DNA from: CAZFGK01 sp964518635
GTDB taxonomy: Bacteria > Zixibacteria > MSB-5A5 > GN15 > FEB-12
Reading direction: 5' to 3'
Length of the DNA: 64,000 nt
Assembly (NCBI GenBank): GCA_964518635.1
Contig: CAZFGK010000005.1
Coordinates: 62,001-126,000 of the forward strand
Below the pieces are notes generated by a model. That model worked only from the letters and a program-made list of their open reading frames with translations, was not told where the DNA came from and did no database searches. Positions within the stretch are counted from its first letter, which is position 1. Every line of letters begins with the position of its first letter. This document shows positions 52,719 through 62,343 of the stretch, piece by piece. Both the position numbers and the translations under genes were made by a program.

Positions 52719-54436
52719 TCCCGCAGGATGTCATCGAGCAGGTCAAGCAGCACAGCGACATCGCTGAGGTCGTTGGTTCGTATGTACGACTGAAAAAACG
52801 TGGGCGACATTTTGAAGGGCTTTGTCCCTTTCATACCGAAAAGACACCGTCGTTTAAGGTTTCACCAGAACGTCAGACTTTTCATTGCTTCGGCTGCAGC
52901 AAGGGGGGGAATGTTTTCACGTTTCTTATGGAACATGAGCGGATGTCATTTATTGAATCAGTGAGATATCTCGCTGACAAAGCAGGGATTGTCATCAGGG
53001 ATAATTTCAAACCGGAAGCACGGGAGCTGAACGAACGGCTTCAGTTCGCGCATGAATGCGCGGTGGAATATTTCGAATCACTGCTGGTTCGGCCGGCATT
53101 TTCGTCGGTGCTCGATCAATATCTCCTGAAAACACGCGCCCTGTCTCGTGATACCATCGCTCATTTTCATGTCGGCGTCGCCGGAGAAGACTGGGATGGA
53201 CTACTGAAGTTTTGTGCCGCAAAAGGAATTACCGCCGATGATCTTGTCATCGGTGGACTTGCGATTCGTGGTGACAAGGGGGTCTTCGACCGATTTCGCC
53301 TACGCCTCATGATCCCGATCTACTCCCTTTCATCAAAGCCAATTGCATTTGGCGGACGGACACTCAAGAAAGGGGAACATATCAAATACATGAATTCCCC
53401 TGAGACGCCGCTCTACTCAAAGGGGAATCTTCTCTACGGACTTGATCAAAGTCGTGAGGCAATTCGTGCAAAGAATCAGGCGATTATCGTCGAGGGGTAT
53501 TTCGATCTGATGTCACTCTGGCAAGTTGGGGTCCAGAATGTCGTGGCGAGTTCAGGGACGGCATTCACTGCAACGCAGGCACGACTGCTTGCTCGATTCG
53601 CGGATGAAGTCATTCTCTTTTTTGATGCCGATCAGGCCGGTCAGGCGGCAGTAGTGCGCTCGGTGCAGGTGCTCTATGATGCCGGCCTCAACGTGAAAGT
53701 CGCATCAGCTCCGAAAGGGGATGACCCGGATTCTGTAGCGAGGAAGTCAGGGAGTGACGGGATCGAAAAAATCATTTCGGCATCTCGCGAATATTTGTCA
53801 TTTCGTCTTGATCAAGTCGGTGCCTCCGTTCGAGAGATCAAGATTCGTGAGCAGCTCGTTCGGGAGTTTCGAACTATCGGGCAGGGGATCACTGATCCGA
53901 CACGAAGGATTATCCTCTATCAGTCAGCAGCAGACTCATTGAATGTCCCGCTTCTGCTTTTTACAGAGGGAGGGATCATTTCCGAGCAAACCCGATTGAC
54001 GCCGAAATTGAACAAGCCGCCAGCAGTGGAGCGTGATTTGATCTCACTGTTGCTCTCAGATTCCCACCTGATCAGTTCGGTTCATGAGCAGATTGCCATA
54101 GCAGATTTTGAACATCTCGGCCTCGGACGGCTCTATGGTGCTCTCTTGCAACAGTATCGAGATATCGGCTCGGTTGATCCAGCAAGTTTGGTGCAAAGAT
54201 TGGCTGACGATGAGTCGATATCCTTGCTAACCGGCCTGACGGGGATGGAATGGGATACTTCACTTACTCAGGAGCAGATGGTGCTTCTTCTTGGCGAGAT
54301 GAAATCTCGTCAGCAGCGACGAATACGAGAGCAGTTGAAGATTGAACTGGCCGACGCAGAAGCGCATGGTAACAACGAACTCGCTCGTGAATTAACCCGA
54401 GCGTTGGAGCAGCACGGATTACGACATGCTTCTTAG
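52715..54436 (+). CDS. dnaG: DNA primase
   Basis: Replicative primase of 573 residues that makes RNA primers at the fork. The N-terminal zinc-binding domain has C37, H40, C58 and C61, followed by the catalytic core with the TOPRIM segment (IIVEGYFDLMSLW, then LFFDADQAGQAA), and a C-terminal helicase-binding part after about 430. I start at the ATG that overlaps the mutS2 stop as ATGA rather than the longer frame from 52670. The stop overlaps recN by 11 bases. Confidence 0.94.
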   Translation: MIPQDVIEQVKQHSDIAEVVGSYVRLKKRGRHFEGLCPFHTEKTPSFKVSPERQTFHCFGCSKGGNVFTFLMEHERMSFIESVRYLADKAGIVIRDNFKPEARELNERLQFAHECAVEYFESLLVRPAFSSVLDQYLLKTRALSRDTIAHFHVGVAGEDWDGLLKFCAAKGITADDLVIGGLAIRGDKGVFDRFRLRLMIPIYSLSSKPIAFGGRTLKKGEHIKYMNSPETPLYSKGNLLYGLDQSREAIRAKNQAIIVEGYFDLMSLWQVGVQNVVASSGTAFTATQARLLARFADEVILFFDADQAGQAAVVRSVQVLYDAGLNVKVASAPKGDDPDSVARKSGSDGIEKIISASREYLSFRLDQVGASVREIKIREQLVREFRTIGQGITDPTRRIILYQSAADSLNVPLLLFTEGGIISEQTRLTPKLNKPPAVERDLISLLLSDSHLISSVHEQIAIADFEHLGLGRLYGALLQQYRDIGSVDPASLVQRLADDESISLLTGLTGMEWDTSLTQEQMVLLLGEMKSRQQRRIREQLKIELADAEAHGNNELARELTRALEQHGLRHAS

Positions 54437-56105
54437 TCTGAAAATAAGAAATCTCGCGCTGGTCGATTTCGTAGAGATCGATTTCCAGCGAGGACTCAAT
54501 GTGCTTACAGGCGAAACCGGCGCAGGAAAATCGGTTGTTGTCTCAGCCCTGTCCCTTGTGCTCGGTGAACGGGCTGATCGGGATGCAATCAGGCACGGCG
54601 AAATGCAGGCATCGGTAGAGGCACTCTTTGGTCTTGAGAATCTTCCTGCAGCGATGAAAAAAGAATGGGCTGATCTTGCACCGGATGGACAGGTGCTTAT
54701 TCAGAGAGAAGTTCTCCGTGATGGAAATTCACGGGTACGTGCCAATGGGGCACTTATTCCACTGGCACGTCTACGCGAACTCATGTCCCCGATGGCTGAG
54801 ATTCTCGGGCAACATGCCAATCAGGCCCTGCTCAGCGAATCGAATCATCTTTCGTTCCTCGACAAGTTTGCCGGCGTAGAAACCCTCCGGGATGAACTTG
54901 CCAGCGCCTATCATGAATGGGAACGGACCAGAGAACAACTTCAGGCAAAACAAAATCAGATCGCGACCGCGTCAAGAGATATTGAGCTGCAAAACTTGCA
55001 GCGCAAAGAGATTGAAGATGCCAATATAGTCATCGGTGAAGAGGAACGACTCAAGAACGAACAGAAAGTGATCGAGTCTGCCCGTCAACTTCTTGCCATC
55101 AGCAATGGAGTCGCGCAGCAACTCGATACGGGAGATCAATCAATCCTCGAACAGCTACGCATCGCGCGCAGGGAGCTCGATAAAGCCGCCGCGATTGATG
55201 ACTATCTGGTTGGCTCGTCCAAACAGCTTGCTGAGGCTTTTTATCTGCTGGATGATATTCGAAGTTCACTTGAGCAGTATGCTGCCGGACTGGAGGATAA
55301 TCCGATGCGGCTGGATGAAATCCACCAGCGCTTGGATGATATCTATCGCCTCAAGAAGAAATATGGTGGTAGTGAAGCCACGATACTGGAGCATCTCGCC
55401 GGGTTGCGCCGCCAGCTGGATGACTCCCCCGACAACAATAAAGTCATCGCATATCTTTCTTCGGAAGTAATCAGATGCAAGAAACGATATCTAGATATTG
55501 CATTGAAACTGACCGACCTGCGAACTAAAGCTGCGGAATACTTCCAGAAACTGGTGATCAAGGAACTAGCCGCACTGGCAATTGATTCGGCGCAGTTTTA
55601 CGTCGAATTTATTTACGAAGAGTCGACCGATGGGGTTGAGTTCAAGGGGAAGCAGATTCGACCACACCCACACGGATTGGAATCGGTTCGCTTTCTCTTC
55701 TCTGCGAATGCCGGAGAGCCGCTCAAATCGATGGTCAAGACCGCATCCGGCGGCGAACTTTCCCGATTGCTCCTTGCCATCAAAGGGGCAGAGCGGAAGA
55801 ATAATCAGATATCGTCAGGGATTCTGGTCTTCGATGAAATCGATTCCGGAATTGGCGGAAAGACCGGCGCGGAATTAGGGAAACGCCTCGCCCAGCTATC
55901 GGAAAATGGGCAAGTACTCGTGATCACGCACCTGCATCAGATCGCCCGTCTGGCTGATAGCCACTATGTTGTCAAGAAAGTGCGTGGCCCTGAAGGGCGC
56001 GCGATTATCTCAGTCAAACAGCTTGATGGATTCGGAGTCCAGCAAGAGCTTGAACGGATGCTCGCGCTCCCGGAACCAAATCGCCGATCCAGCGCGCGTT
56101 CGTAG
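54426..56105 (+). CDS. recN: DNA repair ATPase RecN
   Basis: An SMC-like ATPase of 559 residues that holds broken DNA during double-strand break repair. Walker A is GETGAGKS (29-36), the coiled coil lies at about 150-370, and the C-terminal half has the signature TASGGELSRLLLAIK, Walker B ILVFDEIDSGIGG and VITHLHQIA. It overlaps dnaG, so the mutS2-dnaG-recN run is translationally linked. It converges with the DUF1028 gene. Confidence 0.94.
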   Translation: MLLSLKIRNLALVDFVEIDFQRGLNVLTGETGAGKSVVVSALSLVLGERADRDAIRHGEMQASVEALFGLENLPAAMKKEWADLAPDGQVLIQREVLRDGNSRVRANGALIPLARLRELMSPMAEILGQHANQALLSESNHLSFLDKFAGVETLRDELASAYHEWERTREQLQAKQNQIATASRDIELQNLQRKEIEDANIVIGEEERLKNEQKVIESARQLLAISNGVAQQLDTGDQSILEQLRIARRELDKAAAIDDYLVGSSKQLAEAFYLLDDIRSSLEQYAAGLEDNPMRLDEIHQRLDDIYRLKKKYGGSEATILEHLAGLRRQLDDSPDNNKVIAYLSSEVIRCKKRYLDIALKLTDLRTKAAEYFQKLVIKELAALAIDSAQFYVEFIYEESTDGVEFKGKQIRPHPHGLESVRFLFSANAGEPLKSMVKTASGGELSRLLLAIKGAERKNNQISSGILVFDEIDSGIGGKTGAELGKRLAQLSENGQVLVITHLHQIARLADSHYVVKKVRGPEGRAIISVKQLDGFGVQQELERMLALPEPNRRSSARS

Positions 56106-56111
56106 CTCCCG

Positions 56112-57107
56112 CTACTGTTTCAAAATCCTCGCGAGCATCTCCTTGTCATCGGCAATCAACCCCGCCTTGACACAACGTCCGACTAATTCACGCCAGATCG
56201 GGTCTTGTTTGAAAACTCTCGCAAAGACCGGCATCGCTGCATCGTTCTGTTTTTGATCGAGTAGAGAGACCGCATACCAGAATCCGATCTCCGGATTCTC
56301 CGGCTGCATCGACTGTGCTTTTCCGTATGCCCAGGCAGCAGAATCGAGCTTCTTTGCGACAATGAAATTATCCCCCTGATTCATGTAGTCATACGTTTTA
56401 GTGACATTGAGTAATCGTCGAAGCTCGATCAACGGTTCGGGAGAATCATCCACTCGAATATCAATCACTCGTTCAGTCCAGGCCTGTCCTGTTTTCTTTG
56501 GAGAGGTCACTGCAAGCGCGGCTGATTGCCTGCCACGGATATCTCCCCCCTCTGCCTGAGCCGCTTCGAGGGCGGCCATCATTCGCTCCGCCAAATCCCC
56601 CTTCGTCGATTCAAATGCCTTCGCCATCGCATCCCAGACGGTGTTTTTGAGCATCAGATTGGCCTGCACACTGAAGTGATGCCCCACACGATGCCCGGCT
56701 TCTGCGATACATTTGTCACCGGTGTGTGCGACGACACGCCCCTGATGGTCGATCATGGCGACCTGACGGACGGCATTGTTGCTATCTGAAGCGAGAAGCC
56801 CTTTGAGGGCATCCGAAGCACTTTTCCCGTTTCTCATCAGGTCGAGTCCAAGTGGACCGTACGAGAAGTCTACCAATGACTGAGTTGCGACGGCGCCGAC
56901 CTCCGGTTCTACCCAGATGACGTCCGCCACTCGAAACCAGTGTGACTGTACCGCCGCTCCGAACTGTCCGGTGACGGAATCATGGGCGATAATCGAATAG
57001 GTGTGTACCATCGGTTCACGGGCTGAGGTTTTCCCGCTGATTGTCATTACAGAGAGACAGACCATGATCAGGGGGAGTAAGAGGTATATAGGTCGGATTC
57101 GAATCAT
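56112..57107 (-). CDS. Secreted DUF1028 protein with C-terminal TPR region
   Basis: A 331-residue exported protein. After a signal peptide (LLLPLIMVCLSVMTIS) residues about 33-215 match DUF1028, an Ntn-hydrolase-like family of unknown substrate: TYSIIAHDSVTGQFGAAVQS, VGAVATQSLVD, YGPLGLDLMRNG and GHHFSVQANLM. The C-terminal third looks like tetratricopeptide repeats (SAAWAYGKAQSMQPENPEIG and DAAMPVFARVFKQDP). The ATG has AAGGAG at correct spacing. It is alone on its strand. Confidence 0.85.
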   Translation of the reverse strand: MIRIRPIYLLLPLIMVCLSVMTISGKTSAREPMVHTYSIIAHDSVTGQFGAAVQSHWFRVADVIWVEPEVGAVATQSLVDFSYGPLGLDLMRNGKSASDALKGLLASDSNNAVRQVAMIDHQGRVVAHTGDKCIAEAGHRVGHHFSVQANLMLKNTVWDAMAKAFESTKGDLAERMMAALEAAQAEGGDIRGRQSAALAVTSPKKTGQAWTERVIDIRVDDSPEPLIELRRLLNVTKTYDYMNQGDNFIVAKKLDSAAWAYGKAQSMQPENPEIGFWYAVSLLDQKQNDAAMPVFARVFKQDPIWRELVGRCVKAGLIADDKEMLARILKQ

Positions 57108-57300
57108 GAATAGTTCTCCTTGAGCAAAGGAGTCTGCTCAGGAACTATACGCATGGCAATATTCAACTCATAGCCTCAAGCTCCTCTCTTAGGAGCAGAA
57201 ATCGGTGACTTGCCTCTTGGAAACAACCTGCCTAGATTCCAATTCTCCCTGATATGCGGGGGACTGAAACATGACACGAACGATTCGATGAGGAGTAGGC

Positions 57301-58050
57301 ATGTCCGGCCATTCTAAATGGGCGACGATTAAGCGGAAAAAAGGGAAACTTGATGCCGAGCGGGGGAAGGTCTTTACCCGATTGATCAAGGAACTGACGG
57401 TTGCTGCCCGTGACGGCGGTGGAGACCCGGACGGAAATCCGCGTTTGCGAACAGCCATTGCTGCCGCCAAAGCAGCCAACATGCCGCAAGACAATATCAA
57501 GAGAGCGATTCTCAAAGGGACCGGGCAGTTGCCGGGGGTGATTTACGAATCCCTGACCTACGAGGGGTATGGCCCGGCTGGTGTTGCCGTCTATCTTGAA
57601 GCCATGACCGACAACAAGAATCGTACGGTCGCCGAAGTGCGGCACATATTTGCTAAGTACGGCGGATCGCTAGGGACCAACGGTTCGGTTGCGTGGATGT
57701 TTGAAAAGAAGGCGGTTTTTGTAATAGACGGCACCGGTCTGGATGAAGGGAACGTCCTCGAGATCGCGATGGATAACGGTGCCGAAGATTTCAAGAGTTC
57801 CGACGGGATCTTTGAAATTATCACCGACCCCAAGGATGTCGATACGATGCGTCTTGCCCTCGAGGCGAAAAAAATACCGATCTCCTCCGGCGAAGTGACC
57901 ATGCTCGCCAAGAATCAGGTGAAAGTCTCAACCGAGTCGGAAGCAAATTCGGTCATGAAGATGATGGACCTGCTCGAAGAGGCGGATGATGTCCAGAAAG
58001 TCTACGCCAATTTTGATATCGACGCCGAAATCATGGAGAAGCTGGAGTAG
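57301..58050 (+). CDS. yebC: YebC/PmpR/TACO1 family protein
   Basis: A 249-residue protein of the YebC family, studied as a transcription regulator and more recently as a factor easing translation of proline stretches. It begins with the invariant MSGHSKWATIKRKKG, then AAKAANMPQDNIKRAI and TDNKNRTVAEVRHIF. The ATG has GAGGAG upstream. It precedes ruvC, a conserved arrangement, but a strong terminator lies between. Confidence 0.93.
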   Translation: MSGHSKWATIKRKKGKLDAERGKVFTRLIKELTVAARDGGGDPDGNPRLRTAIAAAKAANMPQDNIKRAILKGTGQLPGVIYESLTYEGYGPAGVAVYLEAMTDNKNRTVAEVRHIFAKYGGSLGTNGSVAWMFEKKAVFVIDGTGLDEGNVLEIAMDNGAEDFKSSDGIFEIITDPKDVDTMRLALEAKKIPISSGEVTMLAKNQVKVSTESEANSVMKMMDLLEEADDVQKVYANFDIDAEIMEKLE

Positions 58051-58097
58051 AGAGGGCACAATCTAGCTCACCAGCACTATCACATTCTTTGCAAGCA

Positions 58098-58119
58098 GGG
58101 GGATTTCATCCCCCTTTTT
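58098..58119 (+). terminator. Rho-independent terminator between yebC and ruvC
   Basis: GGGGGAT pairs perfectly with ATCCCCC around a TTC loop and is followed at once by TTTTT. Confidence 0.85.
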
Positions 58120-58120
58120 G

Positions 58121-58149
58121 TTGGTCAATTCTGTCTCGTGTACTAGAAT
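58121..58149 (+). promoter_or_regulatory. Candidate promoter of ruvCAB, leaderless type
   Basis: TTGGTC (58121-58126) and TAGAAT (58144-58149) are 17 bases apart, and the ruvC ATG follows five bases after the -10 box. No ribosome site is present. It sits directly behind the yebC terminator. Confidence 0.5.
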
Positions 58150-58154
58150 CTTTC

Positions 58155-58658
58155 ATGCGTATCCTTGGCATCGATCCCGGTCTTCATATCACTGGCTATG
58201 GCCTCGTTGAAACAGAGAAATCTGGTCATCGATTAATCGAAGCCGGGGTGATTCGTACCGATGAGAAACTCTCTCTGGCGAGTCGTCTGGTGCAGCTTTC
58301 CACTGACATGGAAGAACTCCTCCGCGTCCACAGTCCTGATACCGTCGCTGTAGAAGACCTGTATGCCCACTACGACCATCCCCGGACAGCGATCATCATG
58401 GGGCATGCGCGGGGGGCGATTTTGACTTCCATCGCGCGGGCATCCATACCGGTTGCAACCTATGCCGCGACGAATATCAAGAAATCTCTGATCGGGAATG
58501 GGCGGGCATCCAAGGCGCAGATTCAGCAGATGATTCAGGTCGTATTCGGGCTTCGCACACTCCCTGAACCCGCTGATGCAGCGGATGCCCTCGCGGTGGC
58601 ACTCTGTCATGCCCGTTGTGGGAATCATGAACTGATCGATCAGGTCGTGGCGAGATGA
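58155..58658 (+). CDS. ruvC: Holliday junction resolvase RuvC
   Basis: The endonuclease that cuts Holliday junctions, 167 residues. The four acidic residues are present: D7 (GIDPG), E67 (VAVEDLY), D141 and D144 (ADAADALA). The ATG at 58155 fits the family length; a frame open from 58089 runs through the terminator and is rejected. It overlaps ruvA by four bases. Confidence 0.95.
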   Translation: MRILGIDPGLHITGYGLVETEKSGHRLIEAGVIRTDEKLSLASRLVQLSTDMEELLRVHSPDTVAVEDLYAHYDHPRTAIIMGHARGAILTSIARASIPVATYAATNIKKSLIGNGRASKAQIQQMIQVVFGLRTLPEPADAADALAVALCHARCGNHELIDQVVAR

Positions 58659-59290
58659 TCACTCGTATCGCCGGACACCTGTCTGAGTTGACCGATTCGA
58701 GTGCGTCACTTGAAGTCGGTGGCATCACCTATGAACTGGCTCTTCCGAGCGGCCTTCTTCTTAAACTTCGCACTTCTGGCGCGACTGGACAGCAGATAAC
58801 GTTTCACACTATGTATTACATTGAGTCCGGCGATAAACGGGCCGCACTTTTTCCGCGGCTGGTCGGATTTGATAATCCGATCGATCGGGAGTTTTTTCAG
58901 GTCATCACTTCGGTGCAGGGTATGGGGGTCCGCAAAGCACTTAAATCACTCACGCTTTCCACGGCTGAAATTGCCTCCGCCATTGAACTGAAGCAGTCGA
59001 GTCGATTGGCGACCTTGCCGGGAATCGGCAAGAAGATGGCTGAGAGAATCATCACTGAGCTTCATGGGAAAGCTGCTAAGTTCGCATTATCCAAAACGGC
59101 ACCGTCGTTGGTTGCCGACGTTCAGGTAACTCCGAGAGTTCGGGATGATGTGCTTCTCGTCCTTGAGCAATTGCAATATGGGCGGGTGGAGGCGGAAGCT
59201 ATGATTGACGACGCCCTCTCTTCCGGTATACCCTTACAGGATGTCGAATCATTTTTGCAGGAACTTTTCAAGCGAAGTCAGCGGCGGTAG
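58655..59290 (+). CDS. ruvA: Holliday junction helicase subunit RuvA
   Basis: The junction-binding subunit, 211 residues. An OB-fold domain (ITRIAGHLSELTDSSASLEV) is followed by two helix-hairpin-helix motifs (FQVITSVQGMGVRKALKSL and LATLPGIGKKMAERI) and a C-terminal RuvB-contact domain. It starts on the ATG overlapping ruvC and precedes ruvB by nine bases. Confidence 0.95.
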   Translation: MITRIAGHLSELTDSSASLEVGGITYELALPSGLLLKLRTSGATGQQITFHTMYYIESGDKRAALFPRLVGFDNPIDREFFQVITSVQGMGVRKALKSLTLSTAEIASAIELKQSSRLATLPGIGKKMAERIITELHGKAAKFALSKTAPSLVADVQVTPRVRDDVLLVLEQLQYGRVEAEAMIDDALSSGIPLQDVESFLQELFKRSQRR

Positions 59291-59299
59291 GAGAAGCAC

Positions 59300-60325
59300 G
59301 TGGCTCTCGAACGTGTCATAGGCGGCGAATCGCAATCCCCCGAAGAGGAACTGGTTCAGTTCTCCCTTCGTCCGAAATCTCTCAATGAGTATGTCGGACA
59401 GAAAGAACTTCGTGAGAAATTGTCAGTTCTTATCGAATCTGCACGCCGTCGCAATCAGCCGGTCGAACATATTCTGCTCTATGGCCCCCCCGGACTAGGG
59501 AAGACAACCCTCGCGCATATTATCGCGCATGAAATGGGTTCCAAGTTGATCACCGCGTCAGGTCCGGGATTGCAGCGGGCAGGTGATCTTATGGGGATTC
59601 TCACGAATCTTGCCGATGGGGACGTGCTCTTCATCGATGAAATCCATCGCCTATCTCCGGCAATTGAAGAGTTTATCTATCCGGCGATGGAAGATTATCG
59701 GGTCGACTTTGTGGTCGATAAGGGTGCCTTTGCCCGAGTAATAAATCTTCCTCTCAAGCGATTCACGCTGGTTGGTGCAACCACAAGAGCGGGGATGTTG
59801 ACCAATGCCTTGCGTGATCGATTCGGGCTTTACTATCACCTCGATTTTTATCCTCCTGACGAACTAGCAGAAATCCTGACTCGTTCTGCATCACTGCTGG
59901 AGATTTCCGTCTCTCCTGAAGCGGCGGCGAGTATTGCCGGAAGGGCGAGAGGTACTCCGCGTATTGCCAACCGTCTGCTTCGACGCGTACGAGATTATGC
60001 GCTGGTGAAAGGGAACGGATCAGTGACCGCACAAATTACTGACCTTGCTCTGGAAGCAGAGGGGATCGACTCCTTTGGGCTTGATCCGCTTGATCGAAAA
60101 GTCCTGAAGATTATCATCGAGTTTTATAAGGGTGGTCCGGTGGGAGTTGAAGCAATCGGCGCGACATTGAATGAAGAGGTCGATACGCTGGTCGATATGG
60201 TCGAGCCATACTTGTTGAAAATCGGATTCTTGCAGCGAACCAAGCGGGGAAGAATGGCCACTTCAAACGCAGCTGAACATCTGGGGCTTCCTTTTACGCC
60301 GACTGCACAGCAGACATTGTTCTAG
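59300..60325 (+). CDS. ruvB: Holliday junction helicase motor RuvB
   Basis: The AAA+ branch-migration motor, 341 residues. Walker A is GPPGLGKTT (from residue 62), Walker B reads VLFIDEIHRLS, sensor 1 is VGATTRAG with the arginine finger in NALRDRFG, and a winged helix closes the protein (GPVGVEAIGATLNEE). The GTG start has GGAGAAG just upstream. It completes ruvCAB. Confidence 0.95.
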   Translation: MALERVIGGESQSPEEELVQFSLRPKSLNEYVGQKELREKLSVLIESARRRNQPVEHILLYGPPGLGKTTLAHIIAHEMGSKLITASGPGLQRAGDLMGILTNLADGDVLFIDEIHRLSPAIEEFIYPAMEDYRVDFVVDKGAFARVINLPLKRFTLVGATTRAGMLTNALRDRFGLYYHLDFYPPDELAEILTRSASLLEISVSPEAAASIAGRARGTPRIANRLLRRVRDYALVKGNGSVTAQITDLALEAEGIDSFGLDPLDRKVLKIIIEFYKGGPVGVEAIGATLNEEVDTLVDMVEPYLLKIGFLQRTKRGRMATSNAAEHLGLPFTPTAQQTLF

Positions 60326-60337
60326 AGTTTTCTCTCT

Positions 60338-60520
60338 ATGTCCCATTGGCAACATCACCTGTTTAGCTCGCCGAATCGCTTCGAACCCTGCCGAAACTGC
60401 AAGAGACTGAAGCAGACTGAAGTTTTGCAATCTGCAGACGGACTCTGTATGGAATGTCAAGGCGAGAAGAAAAGTCCAAAGGCAGGTGATTTGTTATCCG
60501 TCACCGGAAAGCGGAAGTGA
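60338..60520 (+). CDS. Small zinc-ribbon protein between ruvB and queA
   Basis: A 60-residue protein with two Cys-x2-Cys pairs (CRNC and CMEC) 17-20 residues apart, which should form one zinc ribbon, and a basic C-terminus. The family is not recognised. It lies 12 bases after ruvB and its stop overlaps the queA GTG by four bases, so it is probably a true member of the operon. There is no clear ribosome site. Role unknown; nucleic acid binding is a guess from the fold. Confidence 0.6.
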   Translation: MSHWQHHLFSSPNRFEPCRNCKRLKQTEVLQSADGLCMECQGEKKSPKAGDLLSVTGKRK

Positions 60521-61605
60521 CTAGAACGTCTTCGGCTCTTCGCAACACTGAAGAGACCTCACTCTATGACTTTTCACTCCCCGATGAACTCATCGCCCGT
60601 TACCCATCCCGTCGCAGAGATCAGTCACGATTGATGGTCATCCACCGATCAACGAGAAGTATCTCTCATTTTCGTTTTTCCGATCTTCCACAATTTCTGA
60701 ATCGCGGTGAACTGCTGGTGATGAACGACAGTAAGGTCTTCAAAGCGCGCCTCAATGCCACTCGACCGTCCGGTGGGAAAGTCGAAATTCTTCTCATTCG
60801 AGCATTGCCGACTTCACTCGGTAAGAGTGACACTCACGAAGATTGGGAGGGGATGGTTCGTCCATCGGGCAGAGTTAAAGCCGGAGAATTGTTGCGTGTG
60901 TCGCCGACACTTTCTATCACGGCAGTAGATCGTGTCGGGGAGGGACGCTGGCGAGTTCGATTTCAGAGCAAGCGTGAACGAGCACAGATTATCGCATCTG
61001 CCGGGCATATTCCTCTCCCCCCGTACATGAGACGAGGGGATGAGCCGACTGATATTCGCCGTTATCAGACGGTCTTCGCCAGAAAGAATGCCATCGGCTC
61101 GGTTGCGGCTCCAACGGCGGGGTTTCATTTCACCAAAGGGCTTCTTCAGCGCATCGAATCACACGGGGTGAAAACCTCCCGTGTGACTCTTCATGTTGGC
61201 CCTGGGACATTTTTACCTGTGCACACCGACCATTTGGGCGAGCATGAGATGGAATCTGAAATGGCTGAACTGAGTAGGCAGACGGTTGATCTGATCGCCA
61301 AAACAAAAGAGAAGAAAAAGCGAGTTATTGCAGTAGGAACAACCACCGTCCGCACGCTGGAGTCTGCACCGATCCAAAATGGACTCCCCGTTCCATACCA
61401 CAAGCCCGTCAATCTCTTCATCCGCCCCGGTTTTCGATTTCAGGTGGTTGATGCCCTGATTACGAATTTTCATCTTCCTCGATCGACTCTTTTGGTACTG
61501 GTTTCGACTTTTGCCGGGAGAGAAATGATCCATGAGGCGTATCAAGCGGCGATTCGTGAGAAGTACCGTTTTTACAGCTACGGCGACGCGATGCTTATTC
61601 TCTAG
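60517..61605 (+). CDS. queA: S-adenosylmethionine:tRNA ribosyltransferase-isomerase
   Basis: QueA moves the ribosyl part of S-adenosylmethionine onto 7-aminomethyl-7-deazaguanine in tRNA, giving epoxyqueuosine. The 362-residue protein shows LPDELIARYPSRRRDQSRLM, VMNDSKVFKARL, the conserved APTAGFHFT and the C-terminal TNFHLPRSTLLVLVS. The GTG start overlaps the small zinc-ribbon gene. Linkage of ruvB and queA is common. Confidence 0.94.
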   Translation: MTRTSSALRNTEETSLYDFSLPDELIARYPSRRRDQSRLMVIHRSTRSISHFRFSDLPQFLNRGELLVMNDSKVFKARLNATRPSGGKVEILLIRALPTSLGKSDTHEDWEGMVRPSGRVKAGELLRVSPTLSITAVDRVGEGRWRVRFQSKRERAQIIASAGHIPLPPYMRRGDEPTDIRRYQTVFARKNAIGSVAAPTAGFHFTKGLLQRIESHGVKTSRVTLHVGPGTFLPVHTDHLGEHEMESEMAELSRQTVDLIAKTKEKKKRVIAVGTTTVRTLESAPIQNGLPVPYHKPVNLFIRPGFRFQVVDALITNFHLPRSTLLVLVSTFAGREMIHEAYQAAIREKYRFYSYGDAMLIL

Positions 61606-61623
61606 AGCTTGTCTGCTTTCTAG

Positions 61624-61653
61624 TTGCAGTGTTGCTCTCTCTGACGATATCCT
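61624..61653 (+). promoter_or_regulatory. Candidate ispD promoter, leaderless type
   Basis: TATCCT (61648-61653) ends six bases before the ispD ATG; a TTGCAG box lies 18 bases further up. No ribosome site is visible. Confidence 0.38.
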
Positions 61654-61659
61654 GCAAAC

Positions 61660-62343
61660 ATGCAAGCCGCAGCTGTCATTGTCGCCGCTGGTCGATCCAC
61701 CCGACTGAAGGGGGGACGCCCCAAGCAGTTTCTGGACATCGCCGGAAAGCCGATGCTTGCGTGGACGCTTGGGCAGTTTGAGCGGGCAAGACTGATCGAA
61801 CGTGTGGTATTAGTCGTCGCAGAAGAAGAGATGATGACCACCAGTGATGAAATCGTCGATCGCTACAAATTTGCAAAGGTGACTAAGATCGTCTCCGGCG
61901 GGGAATCACGACGCGAATCAGTCCTCAATGGGCTTGAGGCATTAAGTGGATCGACCCAGCTGGTTGCGATACATGATGGAGCTCGTCCGGCGGTTACCCC
62001 CGCGGACATTGATCGTGTCGTCGAAGTAGCGTTTATGCGGCAAGCGGCGATTCTCGCTCAGCCGATTGTTGAAACGGTAAAACAGTTACGCAACGGAGAG
62101 ATTGTCTCCACTATCCCCCGTGCGACACTCATGGCGGCACAAACACCACAAGTGTTCAATTATGAATTGATTCTGGATGCGCATCGCCGTCACCATGAAG
62201 ACGAAGATGTTACCGACGATGCTTCACTTATCGAACGAGACGGAATTCCAGTGCACTTCGTGATACCATCCAACCGAAATCCGAAAGTGACTACCATTGA
62301 TGATATTCAATACGTCACCGCATTGTTAGGTCGTCATGGCTGA
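61660..62343 (+). CDS. ispD: 2-C-methyl-D-erythritol 4-phosphate cytidylyltransferase
   Basis: The third enzyme of the MEP isoprenoid pathway, 227 residues, joining CTP to methylerythritol phosphate. The CTP-binding loop AAGRSTRLKGGRPKQF is at residues 10-25, followed by VAIHDGARPAVT and the C-terminal DDASLIERDGIPV and KVTTIDDI. It overlaps ispF by eight bases. It appears to have its own promoter. Confidence 0.94.
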   Translation: MQAAAVIVAAGRSTRLKGGRPKQFLDIAGKPMLAWTLGQFERARLIERVVLVVAEEEMMTTSDEIVDRYKFAKVTKIVSGGESRRESVLNGLEALSGSTQLVAIHDGARPAVTPADIDRVVEVAFMRQAAILAQPIVETVKQLRNGEIVSTIPRATLMAAQTPQVFNYELILDAHRRHHEDEDVTDDASLIERDGIPVHFVIPSNRNPKVTTIDDIQYVTALLGRHG

